A DNA stretch of 14,434 nt from JANMJD01 sp031371195 (GCA_031371195.1 JANMJD010000477.1:1-14434), one strand, 5' to 3'; shown: positions 1 through 6,516, counted from the stretch's first letter. Numbers and translations: made by a program. Notes: generated by a model not told the origin, from the sequence alone.

Positions 1-98
1 TTCGAGATCCGCGTGGCCGAACTTATGGATGGATATATGAGCGGCGCCGTTGTGAGTATAGGCGAGACATCGCTCTGGAAGGGAATGTCAAAATGCCG

Positions 99-110
99 GA
101 GTGTGCACTC
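99..110. repeat. Short interrupted palindrome upstream of HTH gene
   Basis: Arms GAGTG and CACTC flank a central TG. It lies about 135 bases upstream of the helix-turn-helix gene in a stretch (1-245) where I see no convincing gene. A frame is open from the left edge to 249, but its product resembles nothing I know. Five-bp arms can occur by chance. It is listed because a longer palindrome with the same TG centre lies at 174-193. Confidence 0.25.
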
Positions 111-173
111 ATTCCTCGACATTACACCATCGAACGGCCCACCCCCGGCCTTACGTCTCCATGAACGTGCGGC

Positions 174-193
174 GCGTCAACATGTGTTGACGC
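174..193. promoter_or_regulatory. Perfect interrupted palindrome, candidate operator of the HTH gene
   Basis: The arms GCGTCAACA and TGTTGACGC are perfect reverse complements around a central TG. The right arm ends 52 bases before the ATG of the small helix-turn-helix gene at 246. Two 9-bp half-sites with centres about 11 bp apart suit a dimeric DNA-binding protein, so an operator is plausible, possibly autoregulatory. The right arm contains TTGACG, a -35-like hexamer, but I see no good -10 at the right distance. The structure is seen; the role is inferred. Confidence 0.45.
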
Positions 194-245
194 CTATCCA
201 GGCGATGTCCGCACGCGCCAAGTTTCTGAAGGGAGGCTCGAATCC

Positions 246-515
246 ATGAGCAAGGCTGATCGAGCCAAGAAGCTACGCGCATTCGAGCGATGGGCCGGCA
301 CCGTCGATGCGGACAGTCTCGTCGTCGTGGACACGACGGCGCTCACGGCGCTGCTCGAGCTCTCAGAGCGGCGCACCGCCGTTGAGGCCCAGCTCATCGA
401 CGCCGTGCGACAGGCGCGATCAGATCACCACTCGTGGAGCGAGATCGGCGTGATGCTCGGCGTCTCCAAGCAAGCCGCGCAGCGCAAATACGGTCGCACA
501 ACTTCGGCTGCGTGA
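246..515 (+). CDS. Small helix-turn-helix protein, 89 aa
   Basis: This is a short, highly charged protein with a C-terminal helix-turn-helix at about residues 63-82 (WSEIGVMLGVSKQAAQRKYG). The pattern is typical of small actinobacterial proteins that use a sigma-region-4-like or MarR-like recognition helix. Residues 30-60 look like one long amphipathic helix that could dimerise. No enzymatic domain or membrane segment is visible. The start is supported by GGGAGG at 231-236, 9 bases before the ATG. A DNA-binding role is likely; the target is unknown. The palindrome at 174-193 is an obvious candidate site. The gene stands alone, with tRNA genes facing it on the other strand. It could be a core hypothetical gene or part of the accessory stretch. 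Confidence 0.75.
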   Translation: MSKADRAKKLRAFERWAGTVDADSLVVVDTTALTALLELSERRTAVEAQLIDAVRQARSDHHSWSEIGVMLGVSKQAAQRKYGRTTSAA

Positions 516-536
516 GGCTGGAGCCCAGTAGACCGG

Positions 537-552
537 CTTCGACGACTCGAAG
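537..552 (+). terminator. Weak stem-loop after the HTH gene
   Basis: A 6-bp perfect stem CTTCGA/TCGAAG closes a CGAC loop, 22 bases after the HTH stop codon. No T-rich tract follows, so termination is only possible. It could serve either the HTH gene or, from the other strand, the tRNA genes. Confidence 0.2.
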
Positions 553-611
553 ACCGATCCTGTCGCAAACGCAGCACCGATCTGAGAACGATCCAGCCAG
601 CTGGACCTGGG

Positions 612-684
612 TGGGGCGGGTGGGTATCGAACCCACGACCGAGGGATTATGAGTCCCCTGCTCTAACCACTGAGCTACCGCCCC
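612..684 (-). tRNA. tRNA with CAT anticodon, Met (elongator) or Ile2
   Basis: The minus strand folds as a full cloverleaf. The 7-bp acceptor is GGGGCGG/CCGCCCC, the D-arm GCTC/GAGC, the anticodon stem GGGGA/TCCCT with loop CTCATAA, and the T-arm GTGGG/CCCAC with loop TTCGATA. The discriminator base is A. CCA is not encoded. It is not an initiator: position 1-72 is paired and the three G-C pairs next to the anticodon loop are absent. CAT reads Met, or Ile (AUA) once lysidine is added by TilS. The short D-loop AGTGGTTA and the G-T first pair of the anticodon stem resemble tRNA-Ile2 as I remember it from E. coli more than elongator Met. It follows tRNA-Asn on the same strand, probably in one transcript. 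Confidence 0.95.
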
Positions 685-688
685 GACA

Positions 689-704
689 ACATATGACCAT
701 ATGT
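689..704. repeat. AT-rich palindrome between the two tRNA genes
   Basis: The arms ACATATG and CATATGT are perfect around a central AC. It is AT-rich in a GC-rich context and lies 4 bases upstream of the 5' end of the CAT tRNA. It might be a promoter or spacer element, or a processing site. No factor is identified. Confidence 0.35.
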
Positions 705-708
705 GCAA

Positions 709-730
709 ACGGGACCCCGAAGGGTCCCGT
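709..730 (-). terminator. Strong hairpin with TTCG tetraloop after tRNA-Asn
   Basis: Read on the minus strand, ACGGGACCC and GGGTCCCGT form a perfect 9-bp stem closed by C-TTCG-G, an unusually stable tetraloop. It starts 8 bases after the 3' end of tRNA-Asn. No T-run follows, so it may be a partial terminator, or a processing or 3'-trimming barrier within a dicistronic tRNA transcript. Confidence 0.5.
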
Positions 731-738
731 CGGCGTTG

Positions 739-811
739 CTCCGAGAGCAGGGCTCGAACCTGCGACATGCTGATTAACAGTCAGCCGCTCTGCCAGCTGA
801 GCTATCTCGGA
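739..811 (-). tRNA. tRNA-Asn (anticodon GTT)
   Basis: The minus strand gives a canonical cloverleaf. The acceptor is TCCGAGA/TCTCGGA, the D-arm GCTC/GAGC, the anticodon stem GCTGA/TCAGC with loop CTGTTAA, and the T-arm GCAGG/CCTGC with loop TTCGAGC. The discriminator is G, as expected for Asn. CCA is not encoded. It decodes AAU and AAC. A strong hairpin lies just downstream and the CAT tRNA follows 54 bases further on. Confidence 0.97.
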
Positions 812-821
812 AGGCGACACG

Positions 822-827
822 ATGATA
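822..827 (-). promoter_or_regulatory. Candidate -10 box of the tRNA-Asn transcript
   Basis: The minus strand reads TATCAT, five of six matches to TATAAT. It would place transcription start near 815, four bases before the tRNA 5' end. No convincing -35 hexamer is seen 17 bases upstream (TGCCAG). Confidence 0.3.
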
Positions 828-927
828 GCGCGGCATGCCCACCGCTGGCACGCCGGTTCGAGATTCCTCGACTCGGCAGGGCCAGACATGCGGACCCGAA
901 CGGGTGGACCGGACCGGTCGCCCCAGC

Positions 928-966
928 GATCTCGCCCAGCTATCTCGCCCGGCGATCTCGTCCCCG
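928..966. repeat. Three imperfect tandem 13-bp repeats
   Basis: The units are GATCTCGCCCAGC, TATCTCGCCCGGC and GATCTCGTCCCCG, head to tail. They lie in the spacer between the tRNA genes and the membrane protein/NTPase operon, just upstream of its candidate promoter. Nearby are ACCCG-AA-CGGGT (894-905) and the palindrome GACCGGTC (912-919). The segment AGCTATCTCG at 938-947 is identical to 800-809 inside tRNA-Asn. No function is known. Confidence 0.5.
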
Positions 967-976
967 GACATGGACC

Positions 977-1005
977 TTGCGAAATCAGGTCACTGAAATT
1001 GCAAT
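977..1005 (+). promoter_or_regulatory. Candidate promoter of the membrane protein/NTPase operon
   Basis: TTGCGA (977-982) and TGCAAT (1000-1005) are separated by 17 bases, with four of six matches to each sigma-70-type consensus. The stretch 983-1007 is the most AT-rich in the local spacer. Transcription would begin near 1012, inside a small AGGTG-CGCC-CACCT palindrome at 1007-1020, leaving a leader of about 70 bases. Confidence 0.35.
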
Positions 1006-1023
1006 AAGGTGCGCCCACCTCTC

Positions 1024-1052
1024 GTCGGGCCGTCTACGAAGCGTGGCCCGAC
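1024..1052 (+). other. Leader hairpin upstream of the membrane protein gene
   Basis: An 8-bp perfect stem GTCGGGCC/GGCCCGAC encloses a 13-base loop, which can form a further ACG/CGT pairing. It falls in the predicted 5' leader, 29 bases before the ATG at 1082. It could be an RNA structure limiting expression or a DNA site for a regulator. Confidence 0.35.
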
Positions 1053-1081
1053 ACGCGACCGGATCGGGGACCCGCGCGTAC

Positions 1082-1849
1082 ATGTCATCGTCACCACTCG
1101 GTTCGTCGTACAAGGGCTGGGCCCTTCTGTTCGCGGCCGCGAGTCTGGTCCTGGTCATCACCAACCTCCTGCTGCTCAATCAGCAGTACGGCACCATCGA
1201 CCCGATGACCACCGGGTCGGTGGCGGATTGGGTCGGCGGCGTGGGAACCATCGCTGCGGTGGTCTGGGCGGTCCGCGTCGGACGGCGCGACGATCAGGTT
1301 CGCGCCAGCGAGAAGCTCGACGCCCACGACGTGGCTGCGGCCCGCATCCGCGCCGCGCTGCAGTGCTGCATCGAGGTCACCACGATCGTGTCGCATCACG
1401 ACCTCGCCACCCCCGACGATCGAGCCGCCATCGATGCCTGGCACGACGAGATGTACGGACGAGGCTGGAAGTACAACAGCGGACTCTGGCACCGGGACGG
1501 AGCGACGGCGCGTGGCACCGATGAGTTGGTCGCCGAGCATCCGGCCAAGTTGGACGGGCCGTGGATCGTCGTCAGCCGAGTCGACAACCAGGGCAGCGAG
1601 CCGGTTGAAGTTGCTCTCGTCCGCACCCGTTTCGAGTCACCGCTCGCCATCGCACCGTGCGCCGGCGCAACCCACGTGCGCGTCTCCGTCGACGATCGTC
1701 GCTTCCACGATCGCGATTCGGCGGAAGCACAGGCACGCACCATGCGTCTGATCGCACTGTTACCCACGTCGACCGGCACGACCGTTGACATTCCGGTCGT
1801 CTATCGAGCAGCCGCAAGCAGCGGACATGAGACTGAGAGCCGCCCGTGA
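1082..1849 (+). CDS. Two-helix membrane protein of unknown function, 255 aa, first gene of an NTPase operon
   Basis: I do not recognise the family. Two hydrophobic segments form an N-terminal hairpin: residues about 12-32, rich in L, V and A, and about 46-66, ending in basic RVGRR. The basic residues suggest both ends are cytoplasmic. A helical linker follows (about 70-103), then a soluble domain (about 115-245) with strand-like stretches such as WIVVSRVDNQGSEPVEVALV. The ATG at 1082 lies just before the first helix. The frame stays open upstream to 701, but that would run antisense through tRNA-Asn, so the longer start is rejected. The ribosome binding site is weak (GGGGAC near 1066-1071). 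The stop overlaps the GTG of the NTPase gene by four bases, so the two products probably act together, with this one as a membrane anchor or effector. That role is inferred. Confidence 0.75.
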   Translation: MSSSPLGSSYKGWALLFAAASLVLVITNLLLLNQQYGTIDPMTTGSVADWVGGVGTIAAVVWAVRVGRRDDQVRASEKLDAHDVAAARIRAALQCCIEVTTIVSHHDLATPDDRAAIDAWHDEMYGRGWKYNSGLWHRDGATARGTDELVAEHPAKLDGPWIVVSRVDNQGSEPVEVALVRTRFESPLAIAPCAGATHVRVSVDDRRFHDRDSAEAQARTMRLIALLPTSTGTTVDIPVVYRAAASSGHETESRP

Positions 1850-3498
1850 GCACGTGGACCGACGACGATTCCGCAGCGCTACGCCTCGTGCTGACCAATT
1901 CGAGCCCGCTCGGCCCACTCGACGCCGACGTCCTCGCCGGGCCGGCGGTGACCTCGGCTGTATACGACCCGGACAACCGGATCCATCGCGCCATCGATGC
2001 CGGTGCGCCGTTCGTCGTCGGGCGAAAGGGAGCCGGCAAGACCGCGTTCGTCAATGCACCGATCCTCGATCCGTCGATCGACGTCGTCCGTCTGCCGAAG
2101 GCCGACGTGTATCAGAGCGTGTTCGATCTCATCCGCCGACTGTCGGATCGGAACTCGACGGTCCTCGTCGAGCACAGTGAGAAGCTCTGGTCATCGCTGG
2201 TCTGGTCGGCGGTTCTGTGGAAGCTCGCCAAAACCTCGGAGCACCGCGAAACGGCTCAGACGATCGTCGACGACTTCGTGCTCGGGATCGGCGAGGATCG
2301 CATCGTCGTCGACGAGGAGGCGATGATCGCCAAGTTCGTCAAGCGCCTGTCGGTCCTCGTCGACGACAACCGCAGTATCGGCGGCCTGGGACACCTGTTG
2401 AACTCGATGAAGGCCAACGGGATCGAGCTTCCCGACGCCATCGACGCCGGGCGAGAGCTGCTGCGCGCCCGAGCCCGCCGAATCGTCGTCATCATGGACT
2501 CGCTCGAACGGTATCCGGCCGACCTGCCAGTGATGAGCTACGACTCCCCCGAGAAGACTGCCTTCGAGGGCCTGTTCCGATTCATCGGTCAACATGGAGG
2601 CAGAACAGAGCGAACATTCAGCCTGCGCTTCGCCTTTCCGGCCGAACTCTGGCATCTCTTGAAGGAGGCCAGCTCGAATCACGCCAAGGACTTCGATCGG
2701 CGTGTGGTCGCCCACTGGAGTGCGCGCGAGCTGATCACGATGGCCGGCAATCGGCTCGCAGCATTCATGTATATCAACGGCTACCGCCACGTCGAGCCGT
2801 TCGACTTCCAGCCCGGCCATTCCCATCTCGGCTACGACGACTCCCTGAAGGTCCTGCTGTCGGTACTTCCCGTCGAAACGCGCAATGGCCTCGGAGGTCC
2901 GGAGTCGACGATCGGGTACCTCCTACGTCACACCCAACTCCTTCCACGGCACCTGATCCTGCTGCTCAATGAGGTGCTCAGCAGCCACTTGGCCGACAGT
3001 GGCGACATGGTCGCCACCGCCACGATCGTCAACGGTGTCCGACATGCCGAGGAGCGGATCAAGAGCGACATCCTGTCGGCCTACGCCCGCGTGCATCCTG
3101 AGGCGGGGCACATCTGTGAGCGGATGATTCCAAATCTCCCGCTGGTGTTCACGAGCGGGGAGGCGCACCGGCAATACGTCCAGACCGGCGTCCGCAAGGC
3201 GACCCACGGCCTCGAATTCAGCGAGGCGCTGCGGTCGTTGGTCGAGGTCGGCGCCGTCGGTCGGGTGATCGACAACTCACAATCCCGATACGTCATCGGT
3301 GAGTTCGAGTACACCCGTCCGGGCCAACTGTCGCTGGGCGCCGATGAACGGCTGTGTCTACATCCGATATTCGCCGAAACGTACTCGTCGCCCCAGAGCT
3401 CGCGGCGAGCCGCCAAGGGCGCGGCGATCCGGCCGATCTACCCGTATGGAGCCGATCCCGAAACGACCAACGACTACCGCGACAACGAGATCATCTGA
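1846..3498 (+). CDS. P-loop NTPase, KAP/Sll1717-like, 550 aa
   Basis: A Walker A motif GRKGAGKT lies at residues 59-66 after a short strand (APFVV). A Walker B-like strand RRIVVIMDSLE lies at 211-221, with D218 and E221 as acidic candidates. A following strand LRFAFPAELWH (260-270) is sensor-1-like. HWSARELITMAGNRLAAFM (290-308) fits the W-x-x-x-EL-x-x-x-x-x-R pattern of KAP and related STAND-type NTPases. The region 455-510 resembles a winged helix, with GAVGRV followed by FEYT and a terminal HP-x-F. No nuclease, protease or membrane segment is visible in this chain. Start GTG 1846 overlaps the upstream stop (GTGA), implying coupled translation. The architecture is close to what is annotated as P-loop ATPase of the Sll1717 family, often found in accessory regions. 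ATP binding is well supported; a sensor or switch role for the membrane partner is inferred. Confidence 0.82.
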   Translation: MSTWTDDDSAALRLVLTNSSPLGPLDADVLAGPAVTSAVYDPDNRIHRAIDAGAPFVVGRKGAGKTAFVNAPILDPSIDVVRLPKADVYQSVFDLIRRLSDRNSTVLVEHSEKLWSSLVWSAVLWKLAKTSEHRETAQTIVDDFVLGIGEDRIVVDEEAMIAKFVKRLSVLVDDNRSIGGLGHLLNSMKANGIELPDAIDAGRELLRARARRIVVIMDSLERYPADLPVMSYDSPEKTAFEGLFRFIGQHGGRTERTFSLRFAFPAELWHLLKEASSNHAKDFDRRVVAHWSARELITMAGNRLAAFMYINGYRHVEPFDFQPGHSHLGYDDSLKVLLSVLPVETRNGLGGPESTIGYLLRHTQLLPRHLILLLNEVLSSHLADSGDMVATATIVNGVRHAEERIKSDILSAYARVHPEAGHICERMIPNLPLVFTSGEAHRQYVQTGVRKATHGLEFSEALRSLVEVGAVGRVIDNSQSRYVIGEFEYTRPGQLSLGADERLCLHPIFAETYSSPQSSRRAAKGAAIRPIYPYGADPETTNDYRDNEII

Positions 3499-3517
3499 CG
3501 ACGACTCATTCGTCGTC
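3497..3517. terminator. Hairpin over the convergent NTPase/rpoD stop codons
   Basis: A perfect 8-bp stem GACGACGA/TCGTCGTC encloses the loop CTCAT. The left arm begins in the NTPase stop codon and the loop contains most of the rpoD stop codon. It may act as a bidirectional terminator for the two converging transcripts. No T-tract is present, and the right arm also encodes the acidic end of the sigma factor, so coding constraint partly explains it. Confidence 0.4.
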
Positions 3518-4774
3518 GAGGAATTCCTTGAGCTTCTGGCTGCGTTGCGGGTGGCGCAGCTTGGCGAGGGTCTTCGCCTCGATCTGGCGGATTCGCTCGC
3601 GGGTCACACCGAACTCTCGACCGACCTCTTCGAGCGTCTTGGCCTGGCCGTCGATGAGCCCGTAGCGCATCTTGACCACCTCCTGCTCCCGCTCCGACAA
3701 CTCCGACAGGGCTTCTTCGACGGCACGCACGAGCATGCGGCGGGTCGCCGCATCGGCTGGAGCCTCGGCCGTGGAATCGGCGATCACATCGGCCAGATTG
3801 GAGTCGTCCTCCTCACCGATCGGAGAATCGAGCGACAACGGATCCTGCGAGATGCGCAGGATCTCACGAACCCGTTCGATGTCGAGCCCGGACTGAACGG
3901 CAAGCTCATCGAGCGTCGGCTCGCGTTCGAGATCCTGATGCATTTGGCGCTGGATGCGCAGCACCCGGTTCATGCTCTCCACCATGTGGACCGGGATACG
4001 GATCGTGCGGGCCTGGTCGGCGATCGCCCGGGTGATCGCCTGACGGATCCACCACGTGGCGTAGGTCGAGAACTTGAAGCCCTTGGTGTAGTCGAACTTG
4101 TCGACGGCTCGCATCAGGCCGAGATTGCCTTCTTGGATGAGGTCGAGGAACTGCATCCCCCGTCCGGCATAGCGCTTGGCGATCGACACGACGAGCCGCA
4201 GGTTGGCCTGGATGAGATCGGATTTGGCCCGCTGACCAGCCTGCACCTGGCGTATCAGACGGCGGCGTTCGGACGTGTCACCGATCACGTCGGGGGCATC
4301 GACCATCTGGGCGGCGATGTTGCCCTGCTCGATGGCCTGCGCCAGCCGACGCTCGTCGTCACCGTTGAGCAGGCCGACACGACCGATCTCCTTCAGATAC
4401 ATCCGCACCGTGTCGGACGTCGAACCGCCTTCGTGGCGTTCGGCCATCCGTTCGGCGCGGCGGTGACGGCGACGGGCGACCACGCCGGCGGCGCTCTCGT
4501 CGTCCTCGGGGGAGACGGCCGGCCGCGGGGTGCCGGTGGTCGGGGTGATGTCTTCGAGGATCTCCTCGACCGTGTCGTCGATGGTGATTCCGCGATCGGA
4601 GAACGCCTGTCGAACCGTCATCAGCACATCGCCGGTGAGCTCGACATGGCGCAGAACATGGGTGATCGCTTCGGCATGAATGAGCCCGGCCGCGTCGCCC
4701 CGGGCGACGAGTCGCGTCCATTCGCCGGGCTCAACACCCGCGAATGGCGGCTCGATCATGGACTCAATGGTCAA
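3506..4774 (-). CDS. rpoD: Primary RNA polymerase sigma factor (sigma-70/SigA), 422 aa
   Basis: This is the housekeeping sigma factor that directs RNA polymerase to -10/-35 promoters. A region 1.1-like segment lies at about 15-75, then an acidic linker. Region 1.2 is at 120-150 (DTVRMYLKEIG). Region 2 is at 185-256, with the core-binding DLIQEGNLGL, the -10-recognising KFSTYATWWIRQAI and RTIRIPVHM. Region 3 is at 262-335 and region 4 at 345-420, with the -35 helix-turn-helix GVTRERIRQIEAKTLAKLR. These mark a group 1 sigma. Start: TTG 4774 overlaps the dnaG stop (TTGA), 3 bases after GAGGAG at 4778-4783. An ATG at 4759 would remove five residues but lies 18 bases from that site. Coupled translation from TTG is favoured. 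It is last in the dnaG-rpoD pair and ends 7 bases from the convergent NTPase gene. Confidence 0.97.
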   Translation of the reverse strand: MTIESMIEPPFAGVEPGEWTRLVARGDAAGLIHAEAITHVLRHVELTGDVLMTVRQAFSDRGITIDDTVEEILEDITPTTGTPRPAVSPEDDESAAGVVARRRHRRAERMAERHEGGSTSDTVRMYLKEIGRVGLLNGDDERRLAQAIEQGNIAAQMVDAPDVIGDTSERRRLIRQVQAGQRAKSDLIQANLRLVVSIAKRYAGRGMQFLDLIQEGNLGLMRAVDKFDYTKGFKFSTYATWWIRQAITRAIADQARTIRIPVHMVESMNRVLRIQRQMHQDLEREPTLDELAVQSGLDIERVREILRISQDPLSLDSPIGEEDDSNLADVIADSTAEAPADAATRRMLVRAVEEALSELSEREQEVVKMRYGLIDGQAKTLEEVGREFGVTRERIRQIEAKTLAKLRHPQRSQKLKEFLDDE

Positions 4775-6516
4775 GCGCTCTCCTCGTTGCGACGGTCAAG
4801 CCACTCTAGCAACGAGTCGGCCACACCTTCATCGAGAGCGGAGTCCGCCAGCTGATTCAGTCTCTGCGCCGCCTCCGCGTCATTCAAGATCTCGACGGGA
4901 TCGGTGACGTGGGTCCGCAGCCTCAGCCGACGGCGCACCGCCGCGCCGATGAGGTTCTTGACTTCGGCAGCGGGATCGACATCGAGATCGACGACCGCGG
5001 CCCGTTCGATGATCTCCCGGGCCTCCGGATCGGCGGCATCGAGGGCGGCATCGATCGTTCCGTTGCCGGTGGCGATGGCCCGGAACGCCCGCAGATGGAC
5101 CTCGTCGACGAACAGCCACTCGAACATCCAGTCGGCAACCTCGGTCCACCGCTGCAGGAGCAGGGCCAGCGCGGCGAACTCGGCGTTCTCGCCGAGGTTG
5201 CGACGCGTAGCCACCGGAGCGGCGCGAACCTCGCCGCGGCGTCGCTCGGCGATGGCGATCATGTCGTTGACCGGCAGCCCGGTCCGGGTCGCCACCTCGC
5301 CGGCGTAGATCTTGCGGACGTTGAGGTCGGGGTGCTCGTTGACCAGCTTCATCGCGTCGGTGGCCAGTCGCGACCGCTGCTCGGGGGTGAGTTGACCTCG
5401 CCGACTGGCCAGCACCCGATGGAGCCGGAAGCCGAGGAACGGCTCGGCCTTGTCGACCGCCTCCTTCAGCGCACCGGGGTCGCTGGAGGCCAGATCGCCG
5501 GGGTCCCGGCCGTTGGGAAAGTGGGCGACCGACACTTCGATCTGGTACTTCTGCTCCCACTCGTAGAACTTCTCGGCCGCCCCTTGACCGGCCGCGTCGG
5601 CATCGAACGCCAACACGACTCGGCTAGCGTAGCGCTTGATCGTGCGGACGTGCTCCTCGGTGAGGGCAGTGCCGCAGGTGGCCACCGCTCGGGGCACACC
5701 GGCGCGGTGGAAGCCGATCACATCGGTGTAGCCCTCGCAGATGATCACCTGGTTCGCCGCGACGATGTCGCCCTTGGCCCAGTTCATCCCGTAGAGCGTC
5801 TTGGATTTGGCGTAGATCGCCGTCTCGGGCGAGTTCTTGTACTTGGCCGGGTCGGTGGAGCCGGGCAGGATGCGCCCGCCCAGAGCGATCGGGTCACCCT
5901 CGGGACTGAAGATGGGGAACAGCACCCGGGCCCGGAAGGCATCCTGCAGGCGGTCACGGCGGTTGTTGAACGCCAACCCGGTGTCGCGCAGCACATCGGC
6001 GGGCAGCTTGAGGTCGCGGCACATCTGATCCCAATCGTCGGGCGCCCAGCCGATGCGGAACTGGCGGGCGACGTCGCCGGCGAGGCCGCGGCTTCGCAGG
6101 TAGTCACGGGCGACGCGGGCATCGGGTGCCTTGAGCAGACGCTCGTGGTACCAGTCCACCGCCTTGGCCATGGCGTCGATCAACTGCTTGCGCCGACCGC
6201 GCTCTCGCTCCTGGCCCCCGGTGGTGTAGCTGAGCTGGATGCCCGCTTTCGACGCCAATTGCTCGACGGCGGTGACGAAGTCGACGTGCTCGTGTTCCTG
6301 GATGAATGTGAAGATGTCGCCCGATTTGCCGCATCCGAAGCAGGTGAACCGCCCCATTTCTTCGCGGACGTTGAATGAGCCGGACTTCTCGGTGTGGAAC
6401 GGGCAGAGACCGACCCAGTTGCGACCCACCCGACGCAGCGTCACGAACGGTTGGATGACATCGACGATGCTCAGCGAGGCCCGCACCCGCTCGATGTCAT
6501 CATCGACGATCGCCAT
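4771..6516 (-). CDS. dnaG: DNA primase DnaG, 581 aa
   Basis: DnaG makes RNA primers at the replication fork for the lagging strand and interacts with the DnaB helicase. The N-terminal zinc finger is complete: C38-x2-H41 and C59-x2-C62. The catalytic core spans about 115-350. Its Toprim motifs are EGYTD (261-265) and DADAAG (305-310), with a further acidic site in GRDPGD (336-341), so the metal-binding residues are intact. The C-terminal 200 residues are helical and correspond to the helicase-binding domain. Length is typical. The frame extends upstream to 6687, but the family begins at MAIVDDDIERVR. The ATG at 6516 has AGGAGG at 6529-6534, 12 bases away, so that start is chosen. It overlaps rpoD by four bases and lies 112 bases downstream of the terC-like gene. 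Confidence 0.97.
   Translation of the reverse strand: MAIVDDDIERVRASLSIVDVIQPFVTLRRVGRNWVGLCPFHTEKSGSFNVREEMGRFTCFGCGKSGDIFTFIQEHEHVDFVTAVEQLASKAGIQLSYTTGGQERERGRRKQLIDAMAKAVDWYHERLLKAPDARVARDYLRSRGLAGDVARQFRIGWAPDDWDQMCRDLKLPADVLRDTGLAFNNRRDRLQDAFRARVLFPIFSPEGDPIALGGRILPGSTDPAKYKNSPETAIYAKSKTLYGMNWAKGDIVAANQVIICEGYTDVIGFHRAGVPRAVATCGTALTEEHVRTIKRYASRVVLAFDADAAGQGAAEKFYEWEQKYQIEVSVAHFPNGRDPGDLASSDPGALKEAVDKAEPFLGFRLHRVLASRRGQLTPEQRSRLATDAMKLVNEHPDLNVRKIYAGEVATRTGLPVNDMIAIAERRRGEVRAAPVATRRNLGENAEFAALALLLQRWTEVADWMFEWLFVDEVHLRAFRAIATGNGTIDAALDAADPEAREIIERAAVVDLDVDPAAEVKNLIGAAVRRRLRLRTHVTDPVEILNDAEAAQRLNQLADSALDEGVADSLLEWLDRRNEESA

Noticed and set aside
1..249. Open frame on the plus strand from the left edge ending at 249, overlapping the HTH start as ATGA
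   Set aside because: The product has no recognisable fold or composition, lacks a ribosome binding site, and would run through both palindromes. It might be the tail of a gene starting outside the window, but support is too weak.
928..966. CRISPR-like array
   Set aside because: The units are 13 bp, abut without spacers, and no cas genes are present.
701..1081. Upstream extension of the membrane protein frame
   Set aside because: It runs antisense through tRNA-Asn and a repeat-rich spacer; the hydrophobic N-terminus begins naturally after ATG 1082.
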